From Haloimpatiens massiliensis (GTDB lineage: Bacteria; Bacillota; Clostridia; Clostridiales; Clostridiaceae): a DNA stretch of 64,000 bases. A program made the position numbers and the translations under genes. The DNA lies in assembly GCF_900184255.1 (NCBI RefSeq), contig NZ_LT854640.1:1832636-1896635 (forward strand), given 5' to 3'. A model generated the notes under the pieces. The model saw only the letters and a program-made list of their open reading frames with translations, had not been told where the DNA came from and did not search any database. Positions 18,339 to 27,933 of the stretch are shown in pieces (positions within the stretch are counted from its first letter, which is position 1; each line of letters starts with the position of its first letter).

Positions 18339-19736
18339 TCAGAATATTATTTTAACGGTAGTTCCCACGTTTACTTTACTTTCTATTTTAAGCTTAGCAT
18401 TATGTCTTCTTATTATTTCGCTACTTAGTGCTAGTCCCAATCCTACTCCTCCTTCTTTTCTAGAACGAGATTTATCTACTCTATAGAAAGGCTCTATTAC
18501 TTTTTCTATTTCTTCTTCAGCCATACCCTTTCCAAAATCCTTTACATATATATAATTTCCTTCATGATTTTTACCTGTTCCCAGTATTATTTTTGAATTT
18601 TCATTAGATGCTTTTAGAGCATTATCAATTAAATTTATGAAAACACCTTTTATCATATCTCTATCTAAAGGCAATTTTATATCTTCCCCTACTACTTCTA
18701 AAGCTATATTCTTTTCACTGCACTTAATCTTCATGATTTCAGATATGTCTTTTAATATAGATATTACACTCTGATCAGATATACAAAGTGGATCCTCTCT
18801 AGCTATTATCATCTTCATTAAAGTATTTATTAACTTTAGCATTCTACTTCCTTCAAAATATATATAGTTAAGTCCTTTATGAAAAGTTTCCTCATCATAT
18901 TTTATTTTCATAAGAAGCTCTGCATACCCTATGATAGATGTAAGTGGGGTCCTTAACTCATGAGCTAAATTATCAATAAATCTTTGCTTCTTTTGACTTT
19001 CTATTTCCAATTGAGTTATTTTACTTTCTATCTCATCTGCCATAGTATTAAATCTTCCCGCAAGTATACCAATTTCATCTCTATTTTTTACATTAACTCT
19101 TTCTTTGTAGTTTCCTTTACTTATGTTATATGTTACATCTGTTAGATTTTCTATGGGCTTTATCATTACCTTACTTATGGTTCCCGTTATAGCTGTTATA
19201 ATCATAAGACCTATTATACCAACTTCAAAAAAGAAAAGATACTGACCGGTTTTTTGCTTGTCTATTTCTGTAATATCTTTTATATAACTCAAAATAAATT
19301 TCTTATTTTCTGCCTCAAAACTTTGATTTGTAAAAATGTAATGCCTATTTTTTTCTTTTCTAAGTATATAATTTCTTTGGCCATTTAATGCTGATTTTAA
19401 TTCTTCACCTCTATTAAAATTAAATATACTTTCTTTAGGCGCTATAATTTTACCATTTTCTTTATATATCTCTATATAACTGTTTTCATCTTCGAACATA
19501 TTTACTATTCTTTGGCTGTAACTATCTAAATCAACCTTCTCATCCATTTGCTTTTGATTTACCATCAAGTACAAAACAGAGTTTCTATATATATTGCTTT
19601 GTTCTTTAAGACACCTATTTATTTCCTTACTTAATAAATCATTATAGGTTTTTTCTGTAACTACAATCCCCGTAATAGTTAATGTAAAAAAATATATACT
19701 CATGCACAAAAAGAAAATTTTCCATCTGAATTTCAA
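18339..19736 (-). CDS. Sensor histidine kinase, HAMP-HisKA-HATPase type
   Basis: The kinase has a first membrane helix near residues 7-27, an extracytoplasmic sensor loop of about 135 residues, a second helix near 167-188, a HAMP linker (PIENLTDV to MADEIESK), the phospho-acceptor box NLAHELRTPLTS (His about 259) and an ATPase domain (NLIDNALKAS, DFGKGMAEEE, GGVGLGLALS). The longest frame starts at a TTG inside the ribosome site (19751). The ATG at 19742 is only two bases from GGAGG, while the TTG at 19736 has ideal spacing and is preferred. It partners the response regulator 25 bases upstream. Confidence 0.9.
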   Translation of the reverse strand: MKFRWKIFFLCMSIYFFTLTITGIVVTEKTYNDLLSKEINRCLKEQSNIYRNSVLYLMVNQKQMDEKVDLDSYSQRIVNMFEDENSYIEIYKENGKIIAPKESIFNFNRGEELKSALNGQRNYILRKEKNRHYIFTNQSFEAENKKFILSYIKDITEIDKQKTGQYLFFFEVGIIGLMIITAITGTISKVMIKPIENLTDVTYNISKGNYKERVNVKNRDEIGILAGRFNTMADEIESKITQLEIESQKKQRFIDNLAHELRTPLTSIIGYAELLMKIKYDEETFHKGLNYIYFEGSRMLKLINTLMKMIIAREDPLCISDQSVISILKDISEIMKIKCSEKNIALEVVGEDIKLPLDRDMIKGVFINLIDNALKASNENSKIILGTGKNHEGNYIYVKDFGKGMAEEEIEKVIEPFYRVDKSRSRKEGGVGLGLALSSEIIRRHNAKLKIESKVNVGTTVKIIF

Positions 19737-19761
19737 CTTCATGACCTCCAACTTAGTTAAA

Positions 19762-20409
19762 CTACTCTAGTCTATATCCTATCTTGTATACGGTCTTTAT
19801 TCTTTCAGTATCCAATTTATGTCTAAGCCTTTGTATGTGCATATCTACAGTTCTAGTATTTCCTTCATATTCATAATTCCATATTAGCTCTAATATTTTT
19901 TCTCTTGATAGCGCAATACCCTTGTTATCTACTAATAACTTTAATAATTCAAATTCTTTAGGAGTTAACTCTACCTCTTCTCCATCTTTAAATACCCTTC
20001 TCTTTTCCACATGTATTTCTATATTATCAAATTTCTTTATATTATCTTCTTTATCACTTCTTCTAAATAAAGCATTTATTCTTGCTATTAATTCCATGCC
20101 TTCAAAAGGTTTAGTTATATAATCATCTGCTCCTAAATTTAAACCTTTGACCTTATCCTTTAAGCTGTCCATTGCAGTTAATAATATAACTGGTATATCC
20201 CTTTCAACTATATTAGGTAATAATTGATATCCATTTATTTTAGGAATCATTATATCTAATACTACTAAATCTAAAGCCTTTGTTTTTATAATTTCCAAGG
20301 CCTTTTCTCCATCTTCTGCTTCCAATGTATCAAATCCAACCATTGATAAATTGAGTTTTATAAGTTCTCTTATAGGCTCTTCATCTTCTACTATTAATAT
20401 AGTTTTCAT
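19762..20409 (-). CDS. OmpR/PhoB-family response regulator
   Basis: A 215-residue protein with a receiver domain (acidic pair E8/D9, phospho-acceptor Asp 52 in VVLDIMIP, Lys in ADDYITKPFEG near 101) and a winged-helix output domain ending NTRTVDMHIQRLRHKLD and VYKIGYRLE. It is a DNA-binding transcription regulator activated by phosphorylation from the kinase encoded next. The ATG follows GAGGGAGAG. It lies between a DUF218 gene and the kinase. Confidence 0.94.
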   Translation of the reverse strand: MKTILIVEDEEPIRELIKLNLSMVGFDTLEAEDGEKALEIIKTKALDLVVLDIMIPKINGYQLLPNIVERDIPVILLTAMDSLKDKVKGLNLGADDYITKPFEGMELIARINALFRRSDKEDNIKKFDNIEIHVEKRRVFKDGEEVELTPKEFELLKLLVDNKGIALSREKILELIWNYEYEGNTRTVDMHIQRLRHKLDTERIKTVYKIGYRLE

Positions 20410-20433
20410 TAATTATCTCTCCCTCTTACTATA

Positions 20434-21216
20434 CTATCTATCAAAAATTACAGATTTTACTACAGCTAAAGCTTCTCTCACATAAAAATTAAGCTGAAGA
20501 GTAGTCATAACCTTTGCAGGCATTCCCTGTAATTCTATTCCAACTCTATTTCCTAACATTTTAGCCCTAAAAATATGAAAATTACTTGTTACAACCCCTA
20601 TTTTTAGATTTTTAATTTTCTCTAAACTTTCACCTTCAACTTGAATCAATTTTTCTTTTGAAAAAAGTAAATTTTCATAGGTATTTTTGGATTTATCCTC
20701 CTTTATAATTCTATTTCTTTCTATACCCTTGTTTAAAAAATATTTTTCCATAGCTTCTGCCTCACTTATGGCTTCATTTGCTCCCTTACCACCTGATACT
20801 ATTATTTTAGTGTTAGGGTGATCTTTTAAATAACCCCATGCCTTCTCCACCCTTTGGTAAAGAGTAAGTGACATAGTTCTTCCTTGCAATCCAGCTCCTA
20901 ATACTATTATATAATCAGAATCAGCTGTGTAATCCTTATTTCCATAATATAATATAGGAATTTCTATAATTATAAACATAATTATAAACGCACAAATAAT
21001 GACCTTTACTATTTTTCTCACACCCGAAAATTTTTTTGGGATTTTAATATTATTTTTATTCAAAATCCCACCTATAATAAATATTATACCAACTAATAAC
21101 CAAAATCGTGAAAAACTTATTTTAAAATTAAAACCAAGTAGTATAACATAATAAATTAAAGACAAAATGCCTAAGATTACTAATATAGCGCTTAGTTTTT
21201 TATTATATTTATTCAT
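20434..21216 (-). CDS. YdcF/SanA-like DUF218 membrane protein
   Basis: The protein has two or three N-terminal membrane helices (about residues 10-50 and 70-90) and a DUF218 domain: DYIIVLGAGLQGRTMS, then YQRVEKAWGYLKDHPNTKIIVSGGKG, then EAEAMEKYFLNKGI and VVTSNFHIFRAKMLG. Family members act in envelope integrity, with unclear chemistry. The longest frame starts at a TTG within TTGGAGG; the ATG at 21216 has the right distance from GGAGGA and is preferred, giving 260 residues. It is the first gene of the regulator-kinase-lipoprotein cluster, supporting an envelope-related role. Confidence 0.82.
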   Translation of the reverse strand: MNKYNKKLSAILVILGILSLIYYVILLGFNFKISFSRFWLLVGIIFIIGGILNKNNIKIPKKFSGVRKIVKVIICAFIIMFIIIEIPILYYGNKDYTADSDYIIVLGAGLQGRTMSLTLYQRVEKAWGYLKDHPNTKIIVSGGKGANEAISEAEAMEKYFLNKGIERNRIIKEDKSKNTYENLLFSKEKLIQVEGESLEKIKNLKIGVVTSNFHIFRAKMLGNRVGIELQGMPAKVMTTLQLNFYVREALAVVKSVIFDR

Positions 21217-21496
21217 TCTTTCCTCCAACTATTGAAAATTTAATTTACAATTATCTCTGTTTTTATATTTACTTCACAATATCTATCATAATAACATTAT
21301 TTTCATTTATCACTATGTATTATTTTACCACAACATAGGCACTAAGTTCACCTTTTCAATTTAAAATTTTGAATTAAGACAAAAACTTTAACCTCATTGA
21401 TGATTATTAATTGTTTATTGATAATATTGCCTTTATTCTTCACTGGTAGTAGAATGTATGTAGTTGTAAAATTCTTTGAAAGAAAGGTTGTATTCA

Positions 21497-22771
21497 ATGA
21501 AAATATTACGGAATATTAAAGGCAAAAAAAATACTGTAATAAACAGTAATATAAAATACTATATTTTAAATGGTATACTTTTTACCATTATGACTTCATT
21601 ATATAAATCCTTTGCAGACAAATTTATAACTAGATTAGGAGGCGGCTCTTTTCATCTATCCTTATATAACGCTTTACCAGGCTTAATAGGCGCTTTTTTT
21701 ATGTTTCCTGGAATAATTCTTATAAGTAAAACAAAGAATAAGAAAAAAACTATGTCTAAGTTCTTTCTTCTCAGCAGATTAATAATTTTCTCTTTTGCAT
21801 TTGTTCCTTTTTTTCCACTTAGATATAGACCCACTATATTTATAGTATTATTTACACTTATGAGCCTACCTGAATCCTTATCTGTAATGTCGCTACAAAG
21901 TTTCTCAGGAGATATATTTCCAGAACACAATCGTTCAACTGCTATATCATTGAGAAATAAATTTTCTACTCTTTTTAATATTATTTTTCTACTTATTTTA
22001 GGTGAAATATTTAACATAGTAGCCCATAATAATGAACAAGCTGTAGTATTATATCAAATTTTATTCGTACTATCGTTCATAGTAGGACTTATAGAAATTT
22101 CTACTTTTATGAAATTAAAAGAAGTAAATCCTATACAAATGAAAAAAGAATCCCTTAAAGATTTAAAAGTACAAATACCTAAAATTTTAAAAAATAAAAC
22201 TTTCAGTGGTTTTCTATTTTGTTCCTTAATATTCCACTTCGGATGGCAAATGGGCTGGCCACTATTTAGCATTTATCAAATAAAATATCTACACGCCAAT
22301 GAATTATGGCTTACTATTATAAATGTATCTTCTAATGTAGTTATGTTTTTTTGCTATAGTTATTGGAATAAACTTATACAAAAAAGGGGCAATGCATTCG
22401 TAATAATGTTTGCTACTTTTGGCATGGCTATAACACCGATTTTTTATGCACTTTCCTATAATTTATATATATTAACTTTGACAGGTTTAATAACTGGTTT
22501 TTTCACTTCTGGTACTCTCACAGTTATTTTAAGCTCTTTATTAGAAGTTTGTCCTGAAGAAAATAGGCTTTTATATGTGGGAATACACGCTACTTTCACA
22601 AATCTAACTTTATCTATAGCACCTATGGTTGGAAATCTTGTATTATCTTATACCAATATATATATTGCTTTATGCATATCAGGTTTTTTTAGACTTATTG
22701 GAAGCATTGCTTTTTACATACGGAAAAAATATATAAAAAAGAATGTTAATACTTCCTCCATGTGTTGTTAA
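21497..22771 (+). CDS. MFS transporter
   Basis: About 424 residues with 11-12 hydrophobic helices. The loop after helix 2-3 holds KTKNKKKTMSKFFLLSR, and FSGDIFPEHNRSTAISLRNKFSTLFN after helix 4 resembles other uncharacterised clostridial major facilitator proteins. The substrate is unknown. The frame can be extended to a TTG at 21476, but the ATG at 21497 after GAAAGG is more likely. It lies alone before the glycine riboswitch operon. Confidence 0.75.
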   Translation: MKILRNIKGKKNTVINSNIKYYILNGILFTIMTSLYKSFADKFITRLGGGSFHLSLYNALPGLIGAFFMFPGIILISKTKNKKKTMSKFFLLSRLIIFSFAFVPFFPLRYRPTIFIVLFTLMSLPESLSVMSLQSFSGDIFPEHNRSTAISLRNKFSTLFNIIFLLILGEIFNIVAHNNEQAVVLYQILFVLSFIVGLIEISTFMKLKEVNPIQMKKESLKDLKVQIPKILKNKTFSGFLFCSLIFHFGWQMGWPLFSIYQIKYLHANELWLTIINVSSNVVMFFCYSYWNKLIQKRGNAFVIMFATFGMAITPIFYALSYNLYILTLTGLITGFFTSGTLTVILSSLLEVCPEENRLLYVGIHATFTNLTLSIAPMVGNLVLSYTNIYIALCISGFFRLIGSIAFYIRKKYIKKNVNTSSMCC

Positions 22772-22851
22772 ATTTAAAACTAAAAACAGACATGTATTTG
22801 TAATCTCGATAGCATTTATAGATTTTATAAATATTTTGAATAGTTTTTATC

Positions 22852-22880
22852 TTGAAAAAAGATATAAAAAGTGATAAATT
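22852..22880 (+). promoter_or_regulatory. gcvT: Candidate promoter of the gcv operon
   Basis: TTGAAA and TAAATT separated by 17 bases lie about 55 bases before the first glycine aptamer, a suitable distance for the riboswitch transcript. Confidence 0.5.
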
Positions 22881-22934
22881 TTAAAATGTACAAGCGATTA
22901 ATTAAGTTTTATAAATAAATTATTAAATATTCTA

Positions 22935-23170
22935 GATGACAATAGCATGAGATACCTTTGGGTAGCCGAAGGAGCAATACATAAACAGCCTAAATTTATG
23001 TAGAAACTTTCAGGCAAATATAATGCTATTGGATAGATCTCTGGAGAGACCTTTTAAAGGCACCGAAGGAACTACTATGGTTCATAATCCATATAAAAAT
23101 TCTCAGGTAAAAGTACAGAGGGTATAAAGGCACAAGGAATTACTATGCCTTTGTATTCCTCTGTTATTTT
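22935..23170 (+). promoter_or_regulatory. gcvT: Tandem glycine riboswitch with terminator
   Basis: Two successive glycine aptamers are visible. The first is closed by AATAGCAT/ATGCTATT and contains GCCGAAGGAGCAAT and TTTCAGGCAAA. The second is closed by CTCTG/CAGAG (23039-23043 with 23116-23120) and contains CACCGAAGGAACTAC and TCTCAGGTAAAAGTACAGAG. The 3' strand of the second P1 can instead pair with CCTCTGT in a terminator (23115-23170, stem through TATAAAGGCA/TGCCTTTGTA, then T run). Glycine binding should therefore prevent termination, an ON switch for glycine cleavage genes. Confidence 0.93.
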
Positions 23171-23276
23171 TTTATAAAAATTTAATTATAGTTATAATAG
23201 TTAATTTCAAAATGAGGACTAAGCTTAATATTTATCTAAAATTACTATTTAATTGTATTATGAAAGGAGGACAATT

Positions 23277-24380
23277 ATGGAAAATTTAAAAAGAACTCCC
23301 CTTTTTCATGCCCATACTAAATTAGGCGGGAAATTGGTGGATTTTGCTGGTTGGGAATTACCTATTCAATACGAAGGAATTATTCAAGAACATGAAGCAG
23401 TAAGAACTGCTGCTGGCTTATTCGACGTTTCACACATGGGAGAGGTGAATGTAAAAGGCAAAGATGCTCTTAGCTTTATCCAATATATAATTACAAATGA
23501 TGCTTCCAAACTAGAAAAAAATCAAGCTCTATACACTCTTATGTGCTATCCAAATGGAGGTGTAGTAGATGATATTTTAGTTTACAAATTCAATGATGAG
23601 CACTTTTTCTTAGTAATAAATGCAGCTAATACTGATAAAGATGTAAATTGGTTAATGGATAATTCTAAAAAATTCAATGTAACCGTAGATAATATATCAA
23701 ATAAAATAGGTCAAGTTGCTCTACAAGGTCCAGAGGCTCAAAAAATACTTTCAGGCTTGACGCACACAGATTTAGATTCTATTAAATTCTTCTACTGTAA
23801 TAGAGAAGTGATTATTGATGGTGTAAAATGTTTAGTTTCAAGAACAGGATACACTGGTGAAGATGGTTTTGAAATTTTCTCTTCTGCAGAGGAAATAGAA
23901 AAAGTATGGAATAGTATTTTAGAATATGGAAAAGATAAGGGTTTAAAACCTTCCGCATTAGGTGCCAGAGATACTTTAAGATTTGAAGCTAATCTTCCAT
24001 TATACGGAAATGAACTTTCAGATGAAATAACTCCACTTGAAGCTGGATTAGGTTTCTTTGTTAAACTAGATAAAAACGATTTCATAGGTAAAGACGCCTT
24101 AGTTAAGCAGAAAGCAGAAGGACTAAAGAAAAAAATAGTAGCTTTCCAAATGGAAAAAGGTATTCCAAGACATGGCTATGAAGTGTACAAGGATGATACT
24201 AAAATAGGCTTTGTTACAACAGGTTATTCTTCACCAACTTTAAAGAAAACTATAGGATTAGCTCTTATAAATGCTGAATATTCAACTCTTGATTCTGAAA
24301 TAGGAATAAAAATAAGAAAAAATATAAAACCTGCTAGAATAATAAAAAAGAGTTTCTACAAGAGAAATTACAAAAAATAA
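23277..24380 (+). CDS. gcvT: Glycine cleavage system T protein (aminomethyltransferase)
   Basis: A 367-residue T protein; it transfers the C1 unit from aminomethyl-lipoyl GcvH to tetrahydrofolate, releasing ammonia. Hallmarks are RTPLFHAHTKLGGKLVDFAGWELP at the N-terminus, DVSHMGEV near residue 53, CLVSRTGYTGEDGFEIF near 190 and LGARDTLRFEANLPLYGNEL near 227. An upstream TTG (23253) is open in frame, but the AAAGGAGG site at 23263-23270 fixes the ATG at 23277. It is first in the gcv operon behind the glycine riboswitch. Confidence 0.97.
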   Translation: MENLKRTPLFHAHTKLGGKLVDFAGWELPIQYEGIIQEHEAVRTAAGLFDVSHMGEVNVKGKDALSFIQYIITNDASKLEKNQALYTLMCYPNGGVVDDILVYKFNDEHFFLVINAANTDKDVNWLMDNSKKFNVTVDNISNKIGQVALQGPEAQKILSGLTHTDLDSIKFFYCNREVIIDGVKCLVSRTGYTGEDGFEIFSSAEEIEKVWNSILEYGKDKGLKPSALGARDTLRFEANLPLYGNELSDEITPLEAGLGFFVKLDKNDFIGKDALVKQKAEGLKKKIVAFQMEKGIPRHGYEVYKDDTKIGFVTTGYSSPTLKKTIGLALINAEYSTLDSEIGIKIRKNIKPARIIKKSFYKRNYKK

Positions 24381-24551
24381 AAGTAATTTATAAAGATAGT
24401 TTATAAAAAATCATAAAAATAGTTAAAATTTCAAAATTAAACTCATTCAATAATAACATTGTAATTATTGAATTTAAGTTAGTATTTATAACAAAATAAT
24501 AAATTATAACTAAAATAAATTTTAAAATAAAACTTAGGAGGTTTTTAAATT

Positions 24552-24935
24552 ATGAAAGTTATAGAAGGCTTATATTATTCTAAAGAACATGAATGGGTAA
24601 AATTAGATGGAGATAATGCTTACATAGGAATAACAGACTATGCACAAGATGCCCTTGGAGATATAGTTTATGTGGAACTTCCAGAAGTAGACGACGAAAT
24701 TCTTGTAGGGGATGCTCTAAGCGTTGTAGAATCAGTTAAAGCTGCATCTGATGTTTATATGCCTATAGATGGCAAAGTTATAGAAGTGAATGAAGCTCTA
24801 GATGACGACGTAGAGTTAGTTAATAATGACCCTTACAATAGCTGGATTGCAAAAGTTGAAATTTTAAACAAAGATCAAATAAAGGATTTAATGAGTGCTG
24901 AAGAGTACCAAGAATTCTGCTCTAAGGAGGCATAA
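24552..24935 (+). CDS. gcvH: Glycine cleavage system H protein
   Basis: A 127-residue lipoyl carrier. The lipoylation site is Lys 63 in VVESVKAASD, within the usual DALSVVESVKAASDVY context. It shuttles the aminomethyl group between P, T and L proteins. AGGAGG precedes the ATG; it is separated from gcvT by about 170 AT-rich bases and from gcvPA by two bases, suggesting translational coupling. Confidence 0.97.
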   Translation: MKVIEGLYYSKEHEWVKLDGDNAYIGITDYAQDALGDIVYVELPEVDDEILVGDALSVVESVKAASDVYMPIDGKVIEVNEALDDDVELVNNDPYNSWIAKVEILNKDQIKDLMSAEEYQEFCSKEA

Positions 24936-24937
24936 AA

Positions 24938-26284
24938 ATGTTTCCATACATTCCAAACACAGCGGAAGATGAAAAGAAAATATTAGATTATTTAGGATTA
25001 AATAAAGTAGATGATTTATTTAGCGACATTCCTGAAGATTTAAGACTAAAGGACAGACTAAATATTAATGAGCCTTTAAGTGAAATGGAAGTAAGCACCA
25101 AAATCACACACACAGCAAATAAAAACATCTCCACAGAAGACAGCATATGCTTCCTTGGAGCTGGAGCTTACGACCATTTTATACCTTCTATTATACACCA
25201 CATTACTTCAAGAAGCGAGTTTTACACCGCTTATACACCATATCAACCAGAAATAAGTCAAGGGACCTTACAGGCAATTTTTGAATATCAAACTATGATA
25301 TGCAATCTTACAGGCATGGATGTTTCCAATGCTTCTTTATACGATGGAGCTTCTGCTACTGCTGAAGCATGTAACATGGCTTTAGACAGTTGTAAGGGTA
25401 ATTCAATAGTTATTTCTAAAACTGTTCACCCTGAAGTAAGAAGAGTAGTAAAAACTTATATGAGATTTAAAAATGTTGAAGTTATAGAAATAGATTTTAA
25501 GGATGGCTGCACAGATATGGAACTTCTTAAATCTAAGGTAAACAAGGATACTCTTGGAGTAGTAGTTCAAAATCCTAATTTCTTTGGAGTAGTAGAAGAC
25601 TACAGTGAGGTTTCCAAAATAGCCCATGATAATAAAGCATTATTCATAATGAATGTAGACCCAATTTCACTAGGCATACTAAAAACTCCAAAAGAATACG
25701 GTGCGGATATAGCTGTAGGCGAGGGACAAGTTCTTGGAAACCCTTTAAGCTTTGGTGGTCCATACCTTGGATTTATGGCTGTTACTAAAAAGCTTATGCG
25801 TAAGATGCCAGGAAGAATTGTAGGACAAACTGAAGATGTGGATGGAAAAAGAGCTTTTGTTTTAACTCTTCAAGCAAGAGAACAACACATAAGAAGAGAA
25901 AAAGCCACATCAAATATTTGCTCAAACCAATCTCTTAATGCTTTGACTGCTACAATATACCTTTCTACATTAGGTAAAGAAGGTATAAAAGAAGTGGCAA
26001 ATCAATGTGCTAAAAAGGCTTACTACGCCTACAATAAATTAATATCCACTGGAAAATTTAAACCTGTATGGAATAAGCCTTTCTTTAGAGAATTTGTATT
26101 AGAGACAGCTATGGATGTATCTCTACTAAATAAAGAATTGATTAAATACGGAATTACCGGAGGATATTCTCTGCAAAAATCCTACCCTCTTTGCAAAAAT
26201 CAAATTCTTCTTTGTGTAACAGAGAAACGAACTAAAGAAGAAATTGATTATTTAGTAAAGATTATGGAGGAGATAAAATGTTAA
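24938..26284 (+). CDS. gcvPA: Glycine dehydrogenase (decarboxylating) subunit 1
   Basis: A 448-residue N-terminal half of the P protein, the split form found in Gram-positive bacteria. It begins MFPYIPNTAEDEKKILDYLG and has FLGAGAYDHFIPSIIHHI near residue 71, YTPYQPEISQGTLQAIFEYQT near 98 and NPLSFGGPYLGFMA near 268. With GcvPB it decarboxylates glycine using PLP. It overlaps gcvPB by seven bases, consistent with equimolar coupled translation. Confidence 0.97.
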   Translation: MFPYIPNTAEDEKKILDYLGLNKVDDLFSDIPEDLRLKDRLNINEPLSEMEVSTKITHTANKNISTEDSICFLGAGAYDHFIPSIIHHITSRSEFYTAYTPYQPEISQGTLQAIFEYQTMICNLTGMDVSNASLYDGASATAEACNMALDSCKGNSIVISKTVHPEVRRVVKTYMRFKNVEVIEIDFKDGCTDMELLKSKVNKDTLGVVVQNPNFFGVVEDYSEVSKIAHDNKALFIMNVDPISLGILKTPKEYGADIAVGEGQVLGNPLSFGGPYLGFMAVTKKLMRKMPGRIVGQTEDVDGKRAFVLTLQAREQHIRREKATSNICSNQSLNALTATIYLSTLGKEGIKEVANQCAKKAYYAYNKLISTGKFKPVWNKPFFREFVLETAMDVSLLNKELIKYGITGGYSLQKSYPLCKNQILLCVTEKRTKEEIDYLVKIMEEIKC

Positions 26285-27732
26285 ATTATGATAAATTAAT
26301 TTTTGAAGTTTCTAAAGAAGGAAGAATTGGTTATTCTTTACCTAAATGTGATGTAGACAATGTATCTATAGATACCATAATACCTAAGGAACTTTTAAGA
26401 GAAGAAGACGCTCTACTACCTGAAGTTAGTGAAAATGAAGTAGTAAGACATTTCACTCTTTTAAGTACTAAAAACTTTGGAGTAGATTCAGGATTTTACC
26501 CTCTAGGTTCTTGTACTATGAAATATAATCCTAAAATAAATGAAGATATGGCTACATTAAATACTCTAAAAAATATCCATCCATATCAAGAGGAAGAGAC
26601 AGTTCAAGGTGCTTTAGAAATAATGTATGATTTGAATTGCAAATTAAGTGAGATTACTGGTATGGATTATGTATCCCTTCAACCTGCTGCCGGTGCTCAT
26701 GGTGAACTTACAGGTCTTATGATAATAAAAGCCTATCATGACAAAAGAGCAGATAAAAAAAGAACTAAAATAATAGTTCCAGATTCTGCTCATGGAACTA
26801 ACCCCGCTAGCGCCAATGTAGCTGGTTTTGAAATAGTACAAGTAAAATCTAATGAAAATGGTGGAGTAGATATTGAAAGCTTAAAATCTGTATTAAATGA
26901 TGAGATAGCAGGTTTAATGCTTACAAATCCAAATACTTTAGGAATATTTGACCCTAATATAAAATTAATTTCTTCACTAGTCCATGAAGCTGGTGGACTT
27001 GTATACTACGATGGAGCAAATTTAAATGCTGTCATGGGAAAATCTAGACCTGGTGATATGGGCTTTGATGTGGTTCACTTAAATCTACACAAAACCTTTG
27101 CTGCTCCTCATGGTGGTGGAGGCCCTGGAAGCGGTCCTGTAGGCGTTAAGAAACATCTAATTCCTTTTGTGCCAGTTCCAGTAGTAGAAAAAACTGAAAA
27201 TAGCTTTGTTCTAAACTATGATAAAGAGGATTCTATAGGAAAAGTAAAAAGCTTCTATGGCAACTTTGGTGTTATGGTAAAATCCTATGCATATATTTTA
27301 ACTATGGGCGCAGAAGGCTTAAGAAAATCTAGCGAAACTGCAGTACTTAATGCTAACTATTTACAAAAGAAACTTAAGGATCATTACAATCTGCCTTATG
27401 ATGGCATTTGCAAACATGAATTTGTTCTAGGTGGATTAAAAGAACCTAATGGCGTTGGTACTTTAGATGTGGCAAAACGTCTTTTAGACTATGGATATCA
27501 TCCACCAACTATATACTTCCCTCTTATAGTAGATTCTGCAATAATGATTGAACCTACTGAATCAGAAAGTTTGGAAACTCTAGATGGCTTTGCTGATTCC
27601 ATGATTAGCATAAGTGAGGAGGCAAAAAAAGATGCTGAAATTCTTCATTCCGCACCTTTAACTACCCCTTTAAAGAGATTAGATGAAGTCAAAGCTGCTA
27701 GAAGTTTAATTTTAAAATGGGAAGATAAATAA
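26278..27732 (+). CDS. gcvPB: Glycine dehydrogenase (decarboxylating) subunit 2
   Basis: A 484-residue C-terminal half of the P protein carrying the catalytic site. PLP would bind Lys 272 in HLNLHKTFAAPHGGGGPG; FYPLGSCTMKYNP near residue 74 and PDSAHGTNPASA near 168 are family signatures. It is last in the operon; no lipoamide dehydrogenase gene follows, so the L protein must be encoded elsewhere. A strong terminator follows the stop. Confidence 0.97.
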   Translation: MLNYDKLIFEVSKEGRIGYSLPKCDVDNVSIDTIIPKELLREEDALLPEVSENEVVRHFTLLSTKNFGVDSGFYPLGSCTMKYNPKINEDMATLNTLKNIHPYQEEETVQGALEIMYDLNCKLSEITGMDYVSLQPAAGAHGELTGLMIIKAYHDKRADKKRTKIIVPDSAHGTNPASANVAGFEIVQVKSNENGGVDIESLKSVLNDEIAGLMLTNPNTLGIFDPNIKLISSLVHEAGGLVYYDGANLNAVMGKSRPGDMGFDVVHLNLHKTFAAPHGGGGPGSGPVGVKKHLIPFVPVPVVEKTENSFVLNYDKEDSIGKVKSFYGNFGVMVKSYAYILTMGAEGLRKSSETAVLNANYLQKKLKDHYNLPYDGICKHEFVLGGLKEPNGVGTLDVAKRLLDYGYHPPTIYFPLIVDSAIMIEPTESESLETLDGFADSMISISEEAKKDAEILHSAPLTTPLKRLDEVKAARSLILKWEDK

Positions 27733-27803
27733 ACCTTTTGTGTAAAGAATTAATTACTTACAGTATTATTAACTATAAGAATTTAAATTAAATATTCAAT
27801 TTA

Positions 27804-27849
27804 AATAAAACCCATCTATATATATATACTATACTAGATGGGTTTTATT
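27804..27849. terminator. Bidirectional terminator after gcvPB
   Basis: AATAAAACCCATCTA and TAGATGGGTTTTATT form a perfect 15-bp stem with a TA-rich loop and A/T flanks, ending the gcv operon and probably also the convergent small gene. Confidence 0.9.
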
Positions 27850-27933
27850 TTTATATTTTTATTATATAGGCTACCTGTATTATATACAATTCATAATCTA
27901 GATTGGTACTTTTTTAATGTAAGATTTAAAGTT

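Noticed and set aside
21476..21496. Upstream TTG/GTG starts, here and at gcvT, brxA, patB, queH-like and others
   Set aside because: In many genes the longest frame begins at a TTG or GTG that is itself part of or before the GGAGG site; the next start with 5-10 base spacing was chosen instead, except at queH where the first ATG is suitable.
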